A stretch of DNA of 64,000 nt from Halichondria panicea. Taxonomy: Eukaryota; Porifera; Demospongiae; Suberitida; Halichondriidae. The notes beneath the pieces were generated by a model. That model saw only the letters and a program-made list of their open reading frames with translations, did not search any database and was not told where the DNA came from. Below, piece after piece: positions 11,987 through 24,143 of the stretch. Numbering within the stretch: position 1 is the first letter of the stretch; each line of letters starts with the position of its first letter. The position numbers were made by a program, and so were the translations under genes. The stretch covers positions 3,263,963 to 3,327,962 of the forward strand of contig NC_087382.1 of NCBI RefSeq assembly GCF_963675165.1. The letters run 5' to 3'.

Positions 11987-13852
11987 ATGATAGTTACTAA
12001 AAGAAAGGTGTTTGTTGCAATTCTCTTTACACTTGGATGCATTGCCTGCGGCATAGGCCTAGTGAGTGAATTCAGTAGATCTATAGCTCAATCCTCCAAT
12101 AGTAAAGGTAAAGTAATTTCTTATTTTGAGCCAGAGGGTCAGAAATTCCATGTACATATAATCCATGTGCATATATATATAAGGCCTGTATGTTCCTTTC
12201 CACAGTTTTTGAAACACAGACCTGCTTCGCTTTTGTGGACAGATCATTTCCCCCGTGGTGATTCTCGTATGATGCGTTGTAATTCTGACATCTACAATTT
12301 GAAAGTCAATGAATTCAACTGTTCGCTGCTCTTCAAGGGTGATGCAGAGGAAATTGCAAAAGATAAATCGATCGATAACAAATCCAAATGGCCAGTTCCG
12401 TCGGATAATGAGTTTTACAAACTTGCTGATAGTTGTGACTGGATAAAGAAAGAGTTGGACCGAGATTATTATGTGTCTGAGCAAGAACGACAATTTCCAC
12501 TAGCATTTGCTCTAAGTGTTTATCAGACACCTTATCAGATCTTTCGGTTTCTCAAAGTTATCTATAGACCTCACAATTTGTACTGCATTCACTATGACAA
12601 AAAGTCCAGTGAACCATTTAAGAAGCTGATGGTCACCATTGCCGACTGTCTGCCCAATGTGATTGTACCCAGCAAAATTGCCGATGTCATATGGGCCTGG
12701 CATACGATAGTCGATGCTCAGATGAATTGTATGGAAGATCTCTACAAGCTGCGACACACATTTCCTTGGAAGTATGCAATCACTCTGTGTGGGAAAGAAG
12801 TTCCTCTGAGAACTAATAGAGAAATGGTTCACACTTTAAGCAAACTGAATGGTACCTCAGCAGTAACTGTCGAAAAAAATTTAAATCACGAAGTCAAATA
12901 TTGGACACTTAAACATTCGCTTTCCCAACGCTCACTGGTGGAGTTGAAGGAAAAATTGGACCCTGTACCGTTTAATCTCACAATGGCCAAAAGCATTGCA
13001 TACTACGGGCTATCGGAGACGTTTGTTAATTATTTATTGTACAACGAAGAGGCTCTTAAGTTTCGGAGATTTATGGAGGATACAAAAATGCCTGATGAGC
13101 ACTTTGTTGCTTCCCTATTCAATCGAACCGGTATATATACATGTGCATATACCGTATAGCGTGTAATTTTCGTGGGGCAAAATATTCGTGGTTTTCGTGG
13201 TTGGAGGTCTGACCACGAATATTTTACCCACGAATGAAGCGACCTTGCCTACCTTTACCTGCAGTGCAAGCAGCAACCACGAAAATATTACCCACGAAAT
13301 GTCTCAATATTGCTGAACCACGAATATTTTTTCCCCCGAAAATTACCCGCTATACGGTACATGCAGAGTAACACATTAGTGGGAGCTTAATTGTGTGTAC
13401 ATAAGTAGACACTGCTATTACAACTAGTCTCGAATTCCAGCCGGTTCTCATTGTAAGCGGAGAACCTCCCACGCTTACAATGAGAACCGGCTGGAATTCG
13501 AGACTACCATTACAACAGTACAGTGTAATTATATAATTAATCACATGCAGGTGTACCTGGTGGAAGAGATGAAAGATACGTCCATCTTATACCCATAACT
13601 TCGTCCTATTTGTGGATGTTCTCCACGGCACAGAAGAAGCTATGCACTGGTTGGAATGTACACAGTATCTGTGCTATAGCAAATGGCGACCTACAGCAAC
13701 TGGACTATATGTACGACCCTAAGAAAGATCACCAGACGTTCTTCCACAACAAGTTCTTCATTGAGAGTGATCGGGCGGTGATGGACTGTGCTGAGGAAGA
13801 GCTCCTCAGGAGAAACAGAGAAGAGTGTTTGAGAGACAATAATTATCATTAA
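11987..13852 (+). CDS. GT14 core-2/I-branching N-acetylglucosaminyltransferase-like, copy 4 (divergent)
   Basis: Exons 11987-12112, 12206-13130 and 13551-13852 give about 450 residues; the 93-nt first intron is phase 0 like that of the other copies, although the frame also stays open through it. Signal-anchor MIVTKRKVFVAILFTLG. The middle of the protein (CDWIKKEL through LNGTSAV) is nearly identical to copies 1-3, and so is the end (LDYMYDPKKDHQTFF to RNREECL), whereas the N-terminal stem and the segment from TVEKNLNHE to LFNRTG are strongly divergent. Motifs YCIHYDKK, ITLCGKEVPL and PDEHFVASLF are present. Intron 2 carries an inverted-repeat MITE and a foldback element. AATAAA at 14005-14014 is only about 16 bases from the stop of the convergent cyclin-Y gene. 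Confidence 0.82.
13150..13360. mobile_element. MITE of the TACCGTATAG family, copy in GT14 copy 4 intron 2
   Basis: Ends TACCGTATAGCG and CGCTATACGGTA, followed inward by AATTTTCG and its complement; internal blocks of TATTCGTGG and CCACGAATATT. About 210 bp, no coding capacity. The first bases directly follow the splice donor of the host gene. Confidence 0.8.
13425..13506. mobile_element. Foldback mini-element with 10-bp target duplication
   Basis: Arms begin TAGTCTCGAATTCCAGCCGG and are almost perfectly complementary to the other end, with a short loop near 13460. Flanks CTATTACAAC (13415-13424) and CCATTACAAC (13507-13516) agree at 9 of 10 bases. Lies in intron 2 of GT14 copy 4. Confidence 0.75.
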
Positions 13853-14029
13853 TTTTCATTAATTATCACAGTAAGTCATGTGATATTAAAAATTGTTGGG
13901 CAAGTGCAAAGTTCATCTCGATCATGTACACGAATATTATTACAGAATGGAGGAAGTTAAAAAAATTAAAGTGGAACAAAAAAGCAGCAATGGTACAAAG
14001 TCGTAATAAATAAAGATGCCTATATAGAT

Positions 14030-17000
14030 CTACGACAGCACGAGAATGTTCTTAGGGGATAGTGGTTCACTACTGGCTGACTTCCTCATCTTGGGCTGAC
14101 TAGCACTGGTCAACTTGTCCTCAGCTCCTTGTGTGATAGCCTGCAAGGGAGGGAGCGGCGTATAGTGACTATATTATAGTGTGTTTATACAGGCACATGT
14201 GCTGTGATTTGTCATGGGAAATCAACGGCCAATCTTGACTTGTATTGTGATACAAGAAATGCAATGTTTACAAGTATACATGTACAATACATAAAGAATC
14301 ATGTATATACAATGCTCACACTATTGACCTCCCCCTCAAACTATCACCTCTCTATATATTGAGGCCACCCAGTATACTGTCCTACCAGAGGAGGTACGAC
14401 ACGCGTGCTTCGATTTAGCCTCTGCAATAACGTTGAGCGTGGGTGGATAATCGAGGCATTCCTCCCACGCTCAAATCGAGGCACGCGTGTCGTATCTCCT
14501 CTGCTGTCCTATAATACTAAACTCACTATAATTATGCTTACATTAATACAAGTGTACACCTCCTTATACATATCTTACTATTATACCTCACACACAATAG
14601 ACCACTACTGACACACACCTCTAGTTTCTTTGCTCTTTCTTTGGTGAGTAATTCGTGTTCGTTGGGGAAAATGAGTCCGTTGTCTTCGGCAAGTGATCTC
14701 AGGTCAAAGTAATACTTGGCGTAGGTACTGCTCAGTACATTGATGTTGAACTGAAGTTGCTCCAGATACACTCTCTCTAGTTCATTCCTGCAAATGAATA
14801 CAAGCCGTGATTGTACCTCCCTAAAGAGACCACTCAGTACTGTCCCTACAATGCTATCACTATTGACCTCCCTAAAGAGACCACCTCTCTATTGAGACCA
14901 CTCAGTACTGTCCCTACAATGCTATCACTGTTGACTTCCCTAAAGAAACCACCTCTCTATAGAGACCACTCAGTACTGTCCCTACAATGCTATCCCTAAA
15001 GAGACCACACAAGAGCTTCCTCAAAACAGCTTTTTTAGACTGTGTGTACAGTTGTACATACACATGCTTGTCACAACCAACAAGAGTTGAAAGCCCAATT
15101 TGCCTAATATATAAACATGCTAAGCCATATAGTACATCCACACTGAAGCCTAGTGGCATGCTTGCACACAACACACAACACACAATATTATATATTATAA
15201 TTCGATTTAAGACGACACTAAAAATGTACAGACTAAACAAATGAATTTATATGGTGCTATAATTATAGGCGGGGAAATGTTCAAATGTCACATTTAAGGT
15301 AGTGTACGTGTTACTACCCTCACACCTCACACACACCTCACACATCACACACACCCCTCACACCTCACACACACATCACACACAACTCACCCACACCACA
15401 CACACCCCTCACACCTCACACACACCTCACACACAACTCACATGTCCTCCACTGTAATGTCCCTCAGAATCTGACAGTAGTCCACGTTCCAAACTATACA
15501 ATTGAAAACATGATGCATACATAAAAATAATATTTGTGTACAGCTTAGTCAGGCAAGTATCGAACATTCATCAAAGCCTTGCATTAGATGTATTCGGAGA
15601 CTTCCTGTCTAAAACGCATGCATGACCAATTAAATCAATTTAGCGGTAAAATATTGGCGGCTCTAGGAGCTCGGATTGGTCAGTTACCAAGCAGGAAGTC
15701 ACGTTACTTTCCGGGATACACCTGATGCAAGGCAAGGCTTTGTTCGATACTCTCTCTCTTTGATTATGGACTCTTGACAATGCTTACCGGCTTGGTCGTC
15801 CCATACTTTGGAGGCTAATAGTATAGCTCCTAATAAGATCCTCTTCCAGTTACTAGGATGGAGGTCCAGCTCAGAATAATGCAGGAGCCTCTCAAGATAG
15901 ATCTGAAGGGAGGGATGCTAATAGCTGAACATGAATCTTTGCAACCAAACATACGATAGACACATTAAAAGTGCTAGAATGCGAACATGAGCAGTCAAAG
16001 TACATAGCTAATGAAAGGGATTCCCTTGAGTACATATGCCGATACAATTACAATACATGCTGTGTACACTACTAGAGTACATGTGACGATTTAATAACAG
16101 TGTCTAAGCATCATAGATCAGAGCAACCATGAGTATCTAGCCAACCAGATTTGAATGTTCTTTGATACATGATTTTCTAAGTGAAGTACATGATTTTCTA
16201 AGTTGGATAGAACACTTCCTTTAGCCAATCAGATTGCAGTATTTATGGCGAACATGATCTAATACAGAGACGTGTACATAGCCTAGGGTATACTGAATCA
16301 ACACAAGTGCACACAGATATGTGTTCTCACGAGCGTAATGATGCCACACTCTGCAGTCAGCTGTGCAGCATGGAACAGAGTCTTGATGAACTTGTAGATG
16401 AGCTTGTGATCGGGTGTGTAGTCGCCATAGTGGGAGGGTATCTCCTCTTTCTGTGTGGGTGTGTGTGTGAGTGTGTGTGTGAGGTGTGGGTGTGTGTGAG
16501 GTGTGGGTGTGTGTGAGGTGTGTTGTATACACAATTCTTTGGGCCATTCCCAAAAAATGGGTAAGAATCATCATACAAAAATGTTGCGTTTGAGGTATAT
16601 CGAAATAATAATCACAAAGCATACACACAGTTTGCTTACAGTTAGTGGGTGTAGCTTCTCATCAAAGCCTGGCAGTGTCCGGGGCTCTCTACCTCTGTCC
16701 CTACAGTAGGAGGGAGGAGGCTTTGTACACTAGTCTTGAAACAGGGTTGCAATGTACATGTATGCATGACTTATGTACAACTGTAGCTCTATAAATGTAC
16801 AATGATATTATGTGCAAAATTGTTAAAAAAGGGCTCTGTCAATTTCCATATTTAGTAACCTATTCCTTGTACATGTAATAATGTGCTTACCTGTTCTTTA
16901 TGTGGTAAAAGACTGCCAGAGATACACTGCAGAGGAGAAGAACCATCAACCATAACAGTTAATATAACAACCACAGCAACCATAATTATTGAAAATCTAC

Positions 17001-18167
17001 CCAAATGCACTAAAACTAGCGGCTAATATTCCCTAGAGCTACATACATGTAGCGTACAAAATAACACTCCACACTCAGCTAAGAATGTTAAGCCACTTCT
17101 GTAACAGCGTATGCCAGTGTACAATCATGCCATGTATAGTACAATGAAAACCTGTCTATACAGCAGTTACTCCTGGGCAGATCAACAGTGGCTGTATTAT
17201 AGAGGGTGGCCTGCTAACACAGGTTCAAACACATGCTATGGAGAGACTTTGGGGCCCATTAACCTGGCTGTATTATAGAGGGTGGCCTGCTAACACAGGT
17301 CCAAACACATGCTATGGAGAGACTTTGGGGCCCATTAACCTGGCTGTATTATAGAAGGCCGGTAGTTAATCGTAACGCACCATTTGAGAGTGGATTTGAG
17401 GTTGGGCAGACTAACAGTGCTGTCATCGGTGTAGATAGTGGAACATGAATTAGCTTTCTTAATAAGGACAGGAGAGGAATGGCCTCCGTGTGAGAGCCGA
17501 GCACTACTGTGGCGTTGACGACCAGAGTAGGTGTGGTGTCGACCTGTTGGGAAGGGGGGGGGGGCATACTATCAGGTTCTGTCAATATTTAAAGCAAACT
17601 TTCTTGACAATTGATTGAACTATTATCTATATTATAGGGCAAGAGAAAGAACATGTTTACAATGCATATATAGGTATAATTTAATATAGGCCATGGTCTA
17701 AGTTTCCTGAAAACAGGCTGAAAATTATCGCATCAATTTGACTTGTATTGGATGTACTCACCATTTCTAGCTAACATTCTCTTTGCTTTCTTTGAGTGCT
17801 CTAGAAACATCGTTCCTTTCTGATTAGTGAGATCTGGAGAATGAAGAGAATACAAAGTCATAGTGATAGCATTGTAGGGACAGTACTGAGTGGTCTCAAT
17901 AGAGAGGTGGTCTCTTTAGGGAGGTCTATATAATGTACCTTCCCTATCTGCTATATGCTCCAACTGTTTTGGCTCAGGTTCCGGCTCTGTGAGACTGTCC
18001 GGAGTCATGTGACCACTCATGTGACTACTAACATAGCCGCTCGTCTCGGCCATATAGTGAGAGTTGGTGGCCGCGTTGCTCTGAACGCTGACCTCTAAGT
18101 TTTGACTCCCTTGGCTGTAAGTAGCTTCCTCGTTGAGAACAGGGCTCACCCCACAGCAGTTGCCCAT
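14030..18167 (-). CDS. CCNY: Cyclin-Y
   Basis: Ten exons: 18167-17939, 17833-17762, 17543-17381, 16926-16891, 16700-16640, 16450-16331, 15902-15788, 15493-15442, 14787-14619, 14140-14030; 375 residues, all phases consistent. N-terminus MGNCCGVS is a myristoylation plus cysteine (palmitoylation) signal, as in cyclin-Y, which tethers its kinase CDK14/16 to the plasma membrane and promotes LRP6 phosphorylation in Wnt signalling. Diagnostic blocks: SSCSTI-like [111 protein letters not shown], and [20 protein letters not shown]. The [10 protein letters not shown] and [10 protein letters not shown] segments resemble the serine-rich 14-3-3 sites of cyclin-Y (inference). Slightly longer than the 341-residue human protein. 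Convergent with GT14 copy 4; divergent from the alsin-like gene. Confidence 0.93.
14386..14503. mobile_element. Foldback mini-element with 9-bp target duplication, CCNY last intron
   Basis: Outer arms CAGAGGAGGTACGACACGCG and complement CGCGTGTCGTATCTCCTCTG; inner arms around GAGCGTGGG. Flanks CTGTCCTAC (14377-14385) and CTGTCCTAT (14504-14512) are a 9-bp target duplication with one change. No coding capacity. Confidence 0.8.
14816..15010. repeat. 50-68 bp tandem repeat in CCNY intron 8
   Basis: About three copies of a unit containing CCCTAAAGAGACCAC and CAGTACTGTCCCTACAATGC. A single inverted copy lies at about 17866-17926 in intron 1 of the same gene, so intronic pre-mRNA could pair over about 3 kb. 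Confidence 0.8.
15316..15435. repeat. CACAC/CTCAC low-complexity repeat
   Basis: Imperfect alternation of CACACACC and CTCACAC, ending just beside the donor of CCNY exon 8 on the opposite strand. Confidence 0.8.
17187..17355. repeat. 76-bp minisatellite, second locus, CCNY intron 3
   Basis: Two full units and a partial third of the same sequence and orientation as at 10437-10783. The array ends about 25 bases downstream (minus strand) of the CCNY exon 3 donor. Confidence 0.9.
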
Positions 18168-19167
18168 AGTTACCTGAGCAGGGAGAGGGTGTAATAAAAC
18201 CATGGGAAGCAATTAATAGTGATACTAATGACTATTGATGGTATTGATACCACACACCCACAAATTATGTTAGTAATTAAGAGATGCAGGCCACGTATAG
18301 ACTATACAGTAAATACGAATACTACAGCTCATACTAACCAGCTACAAGTGAATAACTAGTGAATAACAAGACTAGTGGATGCATGTAGTACAGCTAGCTA
18401 GCTACATATAATTATGTATCACAACAAAGTCAATAATGTGATGTGATGTGTGTGTGTGTGTGTCTACATCAGCTGTCCGCTCTAGGCTAACAGACCTACT
18501 GTTGTTTTACCTGTTGCCTGTGTTTACAAACTTCTTGTTGGCTTCCTCCGACACAACAATTAAACAACTTCAGCAATCACTTTGTTTAGTTCCTTTACAC
18601 TAGCCTGTCACGTGATACTACTGGCGACATCACAAATCAATTAGTGCGAATTTTGCGAGCGTTGTGATGTTACAGTAGAACCTCGATTATCCGGCCCTCC
18701 ATTATCCGGAACCTCGATTATCCGGCTTGGCAGTTTCTTGTTATCAGATCAAAAAATGGGAGTGTCCCTCAAACGCGCATGCGCGTTGCAGCTGTTACCA
18801 TGGAGATATGCCTACTTATCTTCTGCGCATGCGCAGACAACCATGTGGCACTGCTGTTTATCAATAAAGTAGGTGGATCAAGGCGTGGTTTATCTATTTG
18901 ATTATCCGGTGTATTCACTTATCCGGCCTGCTTCTGGAACCAAGGTGTCCGGATAATCGAGGTTCTACTGTACTTGATCGCAAACTATCGCTCATTCGCA
19001 AAATTTTTACTAGCAAAATATTAATACGGTAGGGGGCGTGGTGCACTCCACGTGGACGACAAAAATTAGAATTATAACTAAACATTTATTTATTTATTAC
19101 TTTGTTTACTTTCTTGCTCATTGGAGTGTGCAGTGTAGACAGTGCTACTCTATAAAGAGCAAGCATC
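18168..19167. other. Divergent promoter region CCNY / alsin-like, with MITE
   Basis: One kilobase between the CCNY start (-) and alsin-like start (+). It contains a short GT microsatellite (about 18440-18465) and the pogo/Tigger-type MITE at 18673-18970. No other gene seen; promoters of both genes must lie here. Confidence 0.6.
18673..18970. mobile_element. Pogo/Tigger-type MITE
   Basis: Terminal inverted repeats beginning CAGTAGAACCTCGATTATCC and ending with the exact complement, flanked by TA on both sides (18671-18672 and 18971-18972). The motif CTCGATTATCCGG recurs inside the left end. The CAGT(A/T)GAACCTCGATTATCCG-like terminus with TA duplication is characteristic of pogo-group Tc1/mariner elements. 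No transposase, hence non-autonomous. Confidence 0.88.
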
Positions 19168-22100
19168 ATGGCAGGCAAGAGAGATGCAGAAATGGAAGTG
19201 TTCTGGTCATCCCTTACTCCCAGGATAAAGGTGTGTAATACTGGCTGTTTAATATAGTAATGCCTGAATGCTCTTCAGGTCAGCTAGAATGTTGTAATCT
19301 CATGACTATAGTTTTATCTGGAAGAGGTCACTGTAGAGCCAAATGTACTACAGCCCATATATGTATATATCTACGCTCGGGCCGGCCGAACTGAATGCTG
19401 AAGCTGTTTAACTAACACACGTTAATGTTGAACCCACTCTCAGCTTAATATGGTCTAGCTATAACATTACTGGGGGTACATTGCATTAAAAATGCTCTGA
19501 ATTAGTACTCTTTCTGATAATGTATTTAATATAGCACTGGCTTTGTGAATGTTATCACATTAAAACATTCAGTGTTTCACAGGGTATAAGCATTCCATAG
19601 GACAGCAATAGATGAAGATGAAGTAACAGATAAAGCATTGTTGTATATGAACAATATCTATCTTATGCTCACATCTGCTCACTTGTTTACTTTCACTCTC
19701 GTGGGACTGGAGGGTTGGAATGTCAATAGAATAATATACGCGTGGTACATTATAATAGTGCATGTGTCTTTGGTGTTATTGTCTAGGGAGCTGTAAGGGT
19801 TGTCATTATTAGGAGTGCATGTACCGAATCTTAGGATACTCTACCAGTATTGTGTTGAGTTTGTCTGTATTGTGAACAGGGGATGTTTATTTGGGATAAT
19901 TACAATATCCAGACGTAATGGACACACGCACGCACGCACACATCCACCCACCCACACGCACACACACACCCACTCACCCACACGCACACATACACACACA
20001 CACACACACGCACACACAAGCACTGCGTGTAGTCAACTGTATAAGGCCACTTACTGTTCTGTCCCCTAGCATGTGATTAACTGTACCCCTAATCTGATGG
20101 GTTGTTTGCGAAGTGATGTATACAATTTAGGACATAGCACATCAAGTGTGAGAGCACCATTAACAGCCAATAGTTATAGTTGCTAATTGGATAGAATTAT
20201 CATGCATGGCATAATTATGCGTGTTTATATAGCTACCGTTATAGCGGGTAATTTTCGTTTATGCATATTTTCATATGAACCATGACCTAATTAAGTAATT
20301 CGTATTCTATCATACAGCTCTCAGGATAGTGATGTTGAAGCTATTGCGGTAAAGTAATTTTGCAATTTTAATTTTCGTATGATGCTCTACGAAAATCATG
20401 AACAATTCCACCATACAATATACGAAAATAACCTTGCATGTAGTACGTCATATAGCTCATTTAAAAATAAATACCAAAATTCTGGTGCGGTTCAATATGT
20501 ACAAGTTGGTCTGTACTACCATAAGAGGAATTGAACATGCTCTCCCGTTAAACCACCCACTCGTATAGCTGTGAAAATGAGTGCCAAAATGTACAAGTTG
20601 TTCTGTTAATTTTTTCATTCATCTTTCAGATTGTTAATGGGTCCACCTATATAGTATCTATCGCTCCATTTGGCTCTTAGTACTGTTGCTATAGGAACGT
20701 CATTGTGAGGAGTGCTAGTTAGTCGCAGATAGTTGCCAAATCTCAGTGTACTGTACTTGTTCTGAGTTGTGTGATGGTGGTTAATCACCGTATGACTAGA
20801 GAATAGTTGCAAGCATCAAACACAATTATTATGCAAACGTTGCGAGGGTTGATCAATTCACAAAAATAAATAAAGATGCGCAAAACCTAAAGACACACGA
20901 TCTTTGAACAACGCTCAAAGTCAATTTTTCTCTGCTGATTTGGCTCATTTGTAGGTTTTTCACCAGCAAAATGTTCTAGTAATATGGTATCACATTGCCA
21001 TGCCTTGGTTTGCTAGCATCTGGTTGTTATAATTATTTGCGTACAGCATTTTTACGGTATTTAAACGGTCAAACCAACGTTTGTTGAAATCGATAGTGTC
21101 TTCATACAAGTTTTGGTTGTCCTGTTTTTTGTTTAATGTACGTGTTTGGGTATAATCATCAATAATCCCTCTCAAACACTTCCCCCCATCTCCTTCCCAT
21201 GCACAGTCACTGCTCTGGTTTGAAGATCGTAGGTTGGTTATATCCAGCGATGAGGTACCAGTGATGTTGGCTCAGCAAGGCAGACTGGCTGCCATAAAAA
21301 CAGCTCCAAAGTTTTATCTTTTCACCGACGCCTTTTGTGTACTGCAGGTGAGAGGAAATAATGGCTGCTGAAAGATCTATTCAGCTACATTGTGTATCCA
21401 ATTTCAACAATTTATGTACGGTTTAGAGTTTAGATCAATCCTCCACACCCACACACACACCCACACCCACACACACACACAGGGCACGTCACTCACGGAG
21501 TACCCACTGAGTGTGACCTGGCTAGAACACATGATCCCTGCCGAGGGCATGTTCCATAGCATTCAAAACATGTGAGATATGTTATATCCCTATAGCTAGC
21601 TGGTATACCATTCCAATATCTCCATTCCTATACAGGACATCATTCCGACTTCTAACCCCTGAGGCTACTGTAGAACTGATATGTAAAGAACTGGCTCACA
21701 AAGTGAGGGCTCTCTGTTATGTAATAGTTAGACACTGTAGGAGGTGTCTACAGGATTTAGAATCCCAAAGGCACTGAAGTTCCAAGTGATTATGGAGATA
21801 CATTGAATAAAAAACCAAGTAACGCAACGAGTTTCAATGACTCCCATCATTCAAAGCTTTTGCATGTGCATAAAAATGCTCTGTACTTTTTATGATTAAT
21901 AGGCCTTCCCATTGGTTGGCCTTCCAAAAATTTATTTCCAGCAACTGGAGGTGATGTAATCAGTCACCTTGATACTCTCAATTATACAGCTTTTATAAGG
22001 TAGCAGGGTTTGAACTAATTGTGGGGAATACATATGAATAACATTAAAACACACATAACTTCATGATGACTACCAGAATATTATTGGATGCAGAAACCTT

Positions 22101-23410
22101 TGCGAATGAGCCAATTAATCAGCATAAAATTGACATTTTATTTTTGCGAATTGATCATCAAGTCATTGTGTGCTGGCTCAGCCAAAGGTGGTGCATGTGA
22201 TCGTGTGTGCGTGTTCAACACTATAGTGACGATGACATCATCTTAATACACTCTTCCTCTCTCTGACACAGTCCAAGTGGGTGTCCTCCATTGCTGATGC
22301 TATTGGAATATCACTCAACTACACTCAGTTCATCAGTGGAAGAGGGTCAGTTGAGTAATACTCCGAATACATAATTATACACAGTTGCTCCTACCCCCCC
22401 CCCTAGCTCCCACCCCATTGGATAGATCCCTGCATCACTATACACGTCTACAATATAGCTGTTTCCTAGTGTTTAAACAGTTATTATAATGGCTGCCTGC
22501 TGAAGTGTAGCTTCTTTAATGAGTACTATGTTTGCTTCTGTTTCTAATTATACACCGTATGGCACAATATGAACTCAAACTATTTCCTATAAACACAACT
22601 ATTGTTCGTTAGTTTTAGTGTGGCTTTCTAGTTTCACTTTAATTCACTTGCTTTTTGCTTCTGTGTGACAAGTACCCAAACAGACTGATTGTATAGTATG
22701 CATACACTTCATCTCTCTCTCTGTTAGTGATCTGAGCTTGGACAGCAAGTTGGAACTACTCAAGACTCGTGAATACGCAGAGTACATATATCGAAGTCTG
22801 GCCGAGTACAAGGACGGAAGGTTCAAAGGTCAATGGAGAACCGCCAAGCCACATGGCAGGTATAGTTACTATAACGTACTATAATTATAGTAGCAATGTA
22901 CTTAACATGTGCATTGTGTGTGTTTGTGGGTGTACTCTAGCCTCACACACTCACATCCCCACCCACACCACACTCACACCCACCCACACCACACAGTGGA
23001 GAGTTCTCCCAGGAGAGCACTGGTATTCTCTATAAGGGTAGCTTTAGAGAGGGCAGGTTCCATGGTCAGGGGGAGCTCACGTGGTTCTCAGAGAGAGACA
23101 ACCGAAAGAAGTACATTGGAGATTTCAGAGGAGGGCTGACGGACGGACATGGAGAAATGAAGTGAGTCAGTTTGTGTGCGTGCGTGCGTGCATGCGTGTG
23201 CTTTCGGCCCTAAATTGTCCATTTTCTGGAGGAAAAAGCATACATGTATGTGGGTTATGTTTTCAGAGCTAAAATTGATGGTTCATAACTTGCCTTAGTT
23301 TTAAAGCTAAAAGATGTATTTAGTAGCCCATTGATAGTGCTACTATGTTTTCACCACACACACATACGCCCACATATGTCCACACACACGCACACACACA
23401 CACACACACA

Positions 23411-23503
<93 letters not shown>

Positions 23504-24094
23504 TCTGTTGTACACATTTTGACTTGGATTCTTGTGTTTTATTAACCCTTTACATTAACCCCTTAGGTACTCTAATAGCGACATCTACTCGGGTCACTGG
23601 AGTCAAGGAGAGAGGTCAGGGTTCGGCAAGATGGAACAAATGTCACGCAAAAACTCCTTCTATATCGGCAGTTGGGAGAATGACAAGAGGCAGGGTTATG
23701 GAGTGTACGAAGACAAGATGAAGTGAGATTAAGATTAGAAGTTGTTTAATGTGTAGACTCTAATTCTTGGCCCTCAAATTATATCCACACCCACACCCCT
23801 CCACACACACATACACATGTTTAATCCTCCCCATTCCCACACCCACACACACTGTCCATCTGCCCACACCACCACACATACAGACACGAGCGCTACCTGG
23901 GCATGTGGGCAGATGATAATCAGAGTGGTCCCGGAGTGGTGGTCAACTCTATCGGTACATACTGCGAAGCTGTCTTTACAAATGGAGTCATCGCAGTAAG
24001 TACCATTGAGATATACTAATAACATCATTATCGTGTTTCCGAACTGTCACCCTCCCATTAATGAAAGCCACACACGCCCGCACACACACATACG

Positions 24095-24143
<49 letters not shown>

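Noticed and set aside
12108-12205. Intron with donor AAAGgtaaag in GT14 copy 4
   Set aside because: A 98-nt removal breaks the frame. The donor five bases later (93 nt, phase 0) keeps it and matches the intron phase of the other copies.
18673-18970. Regulatory palindrome between CCNY and the alsin-like gene
   Set aside because: TA flanks and pogo-type ends show a MITE; a regulatory role could only be secondary.
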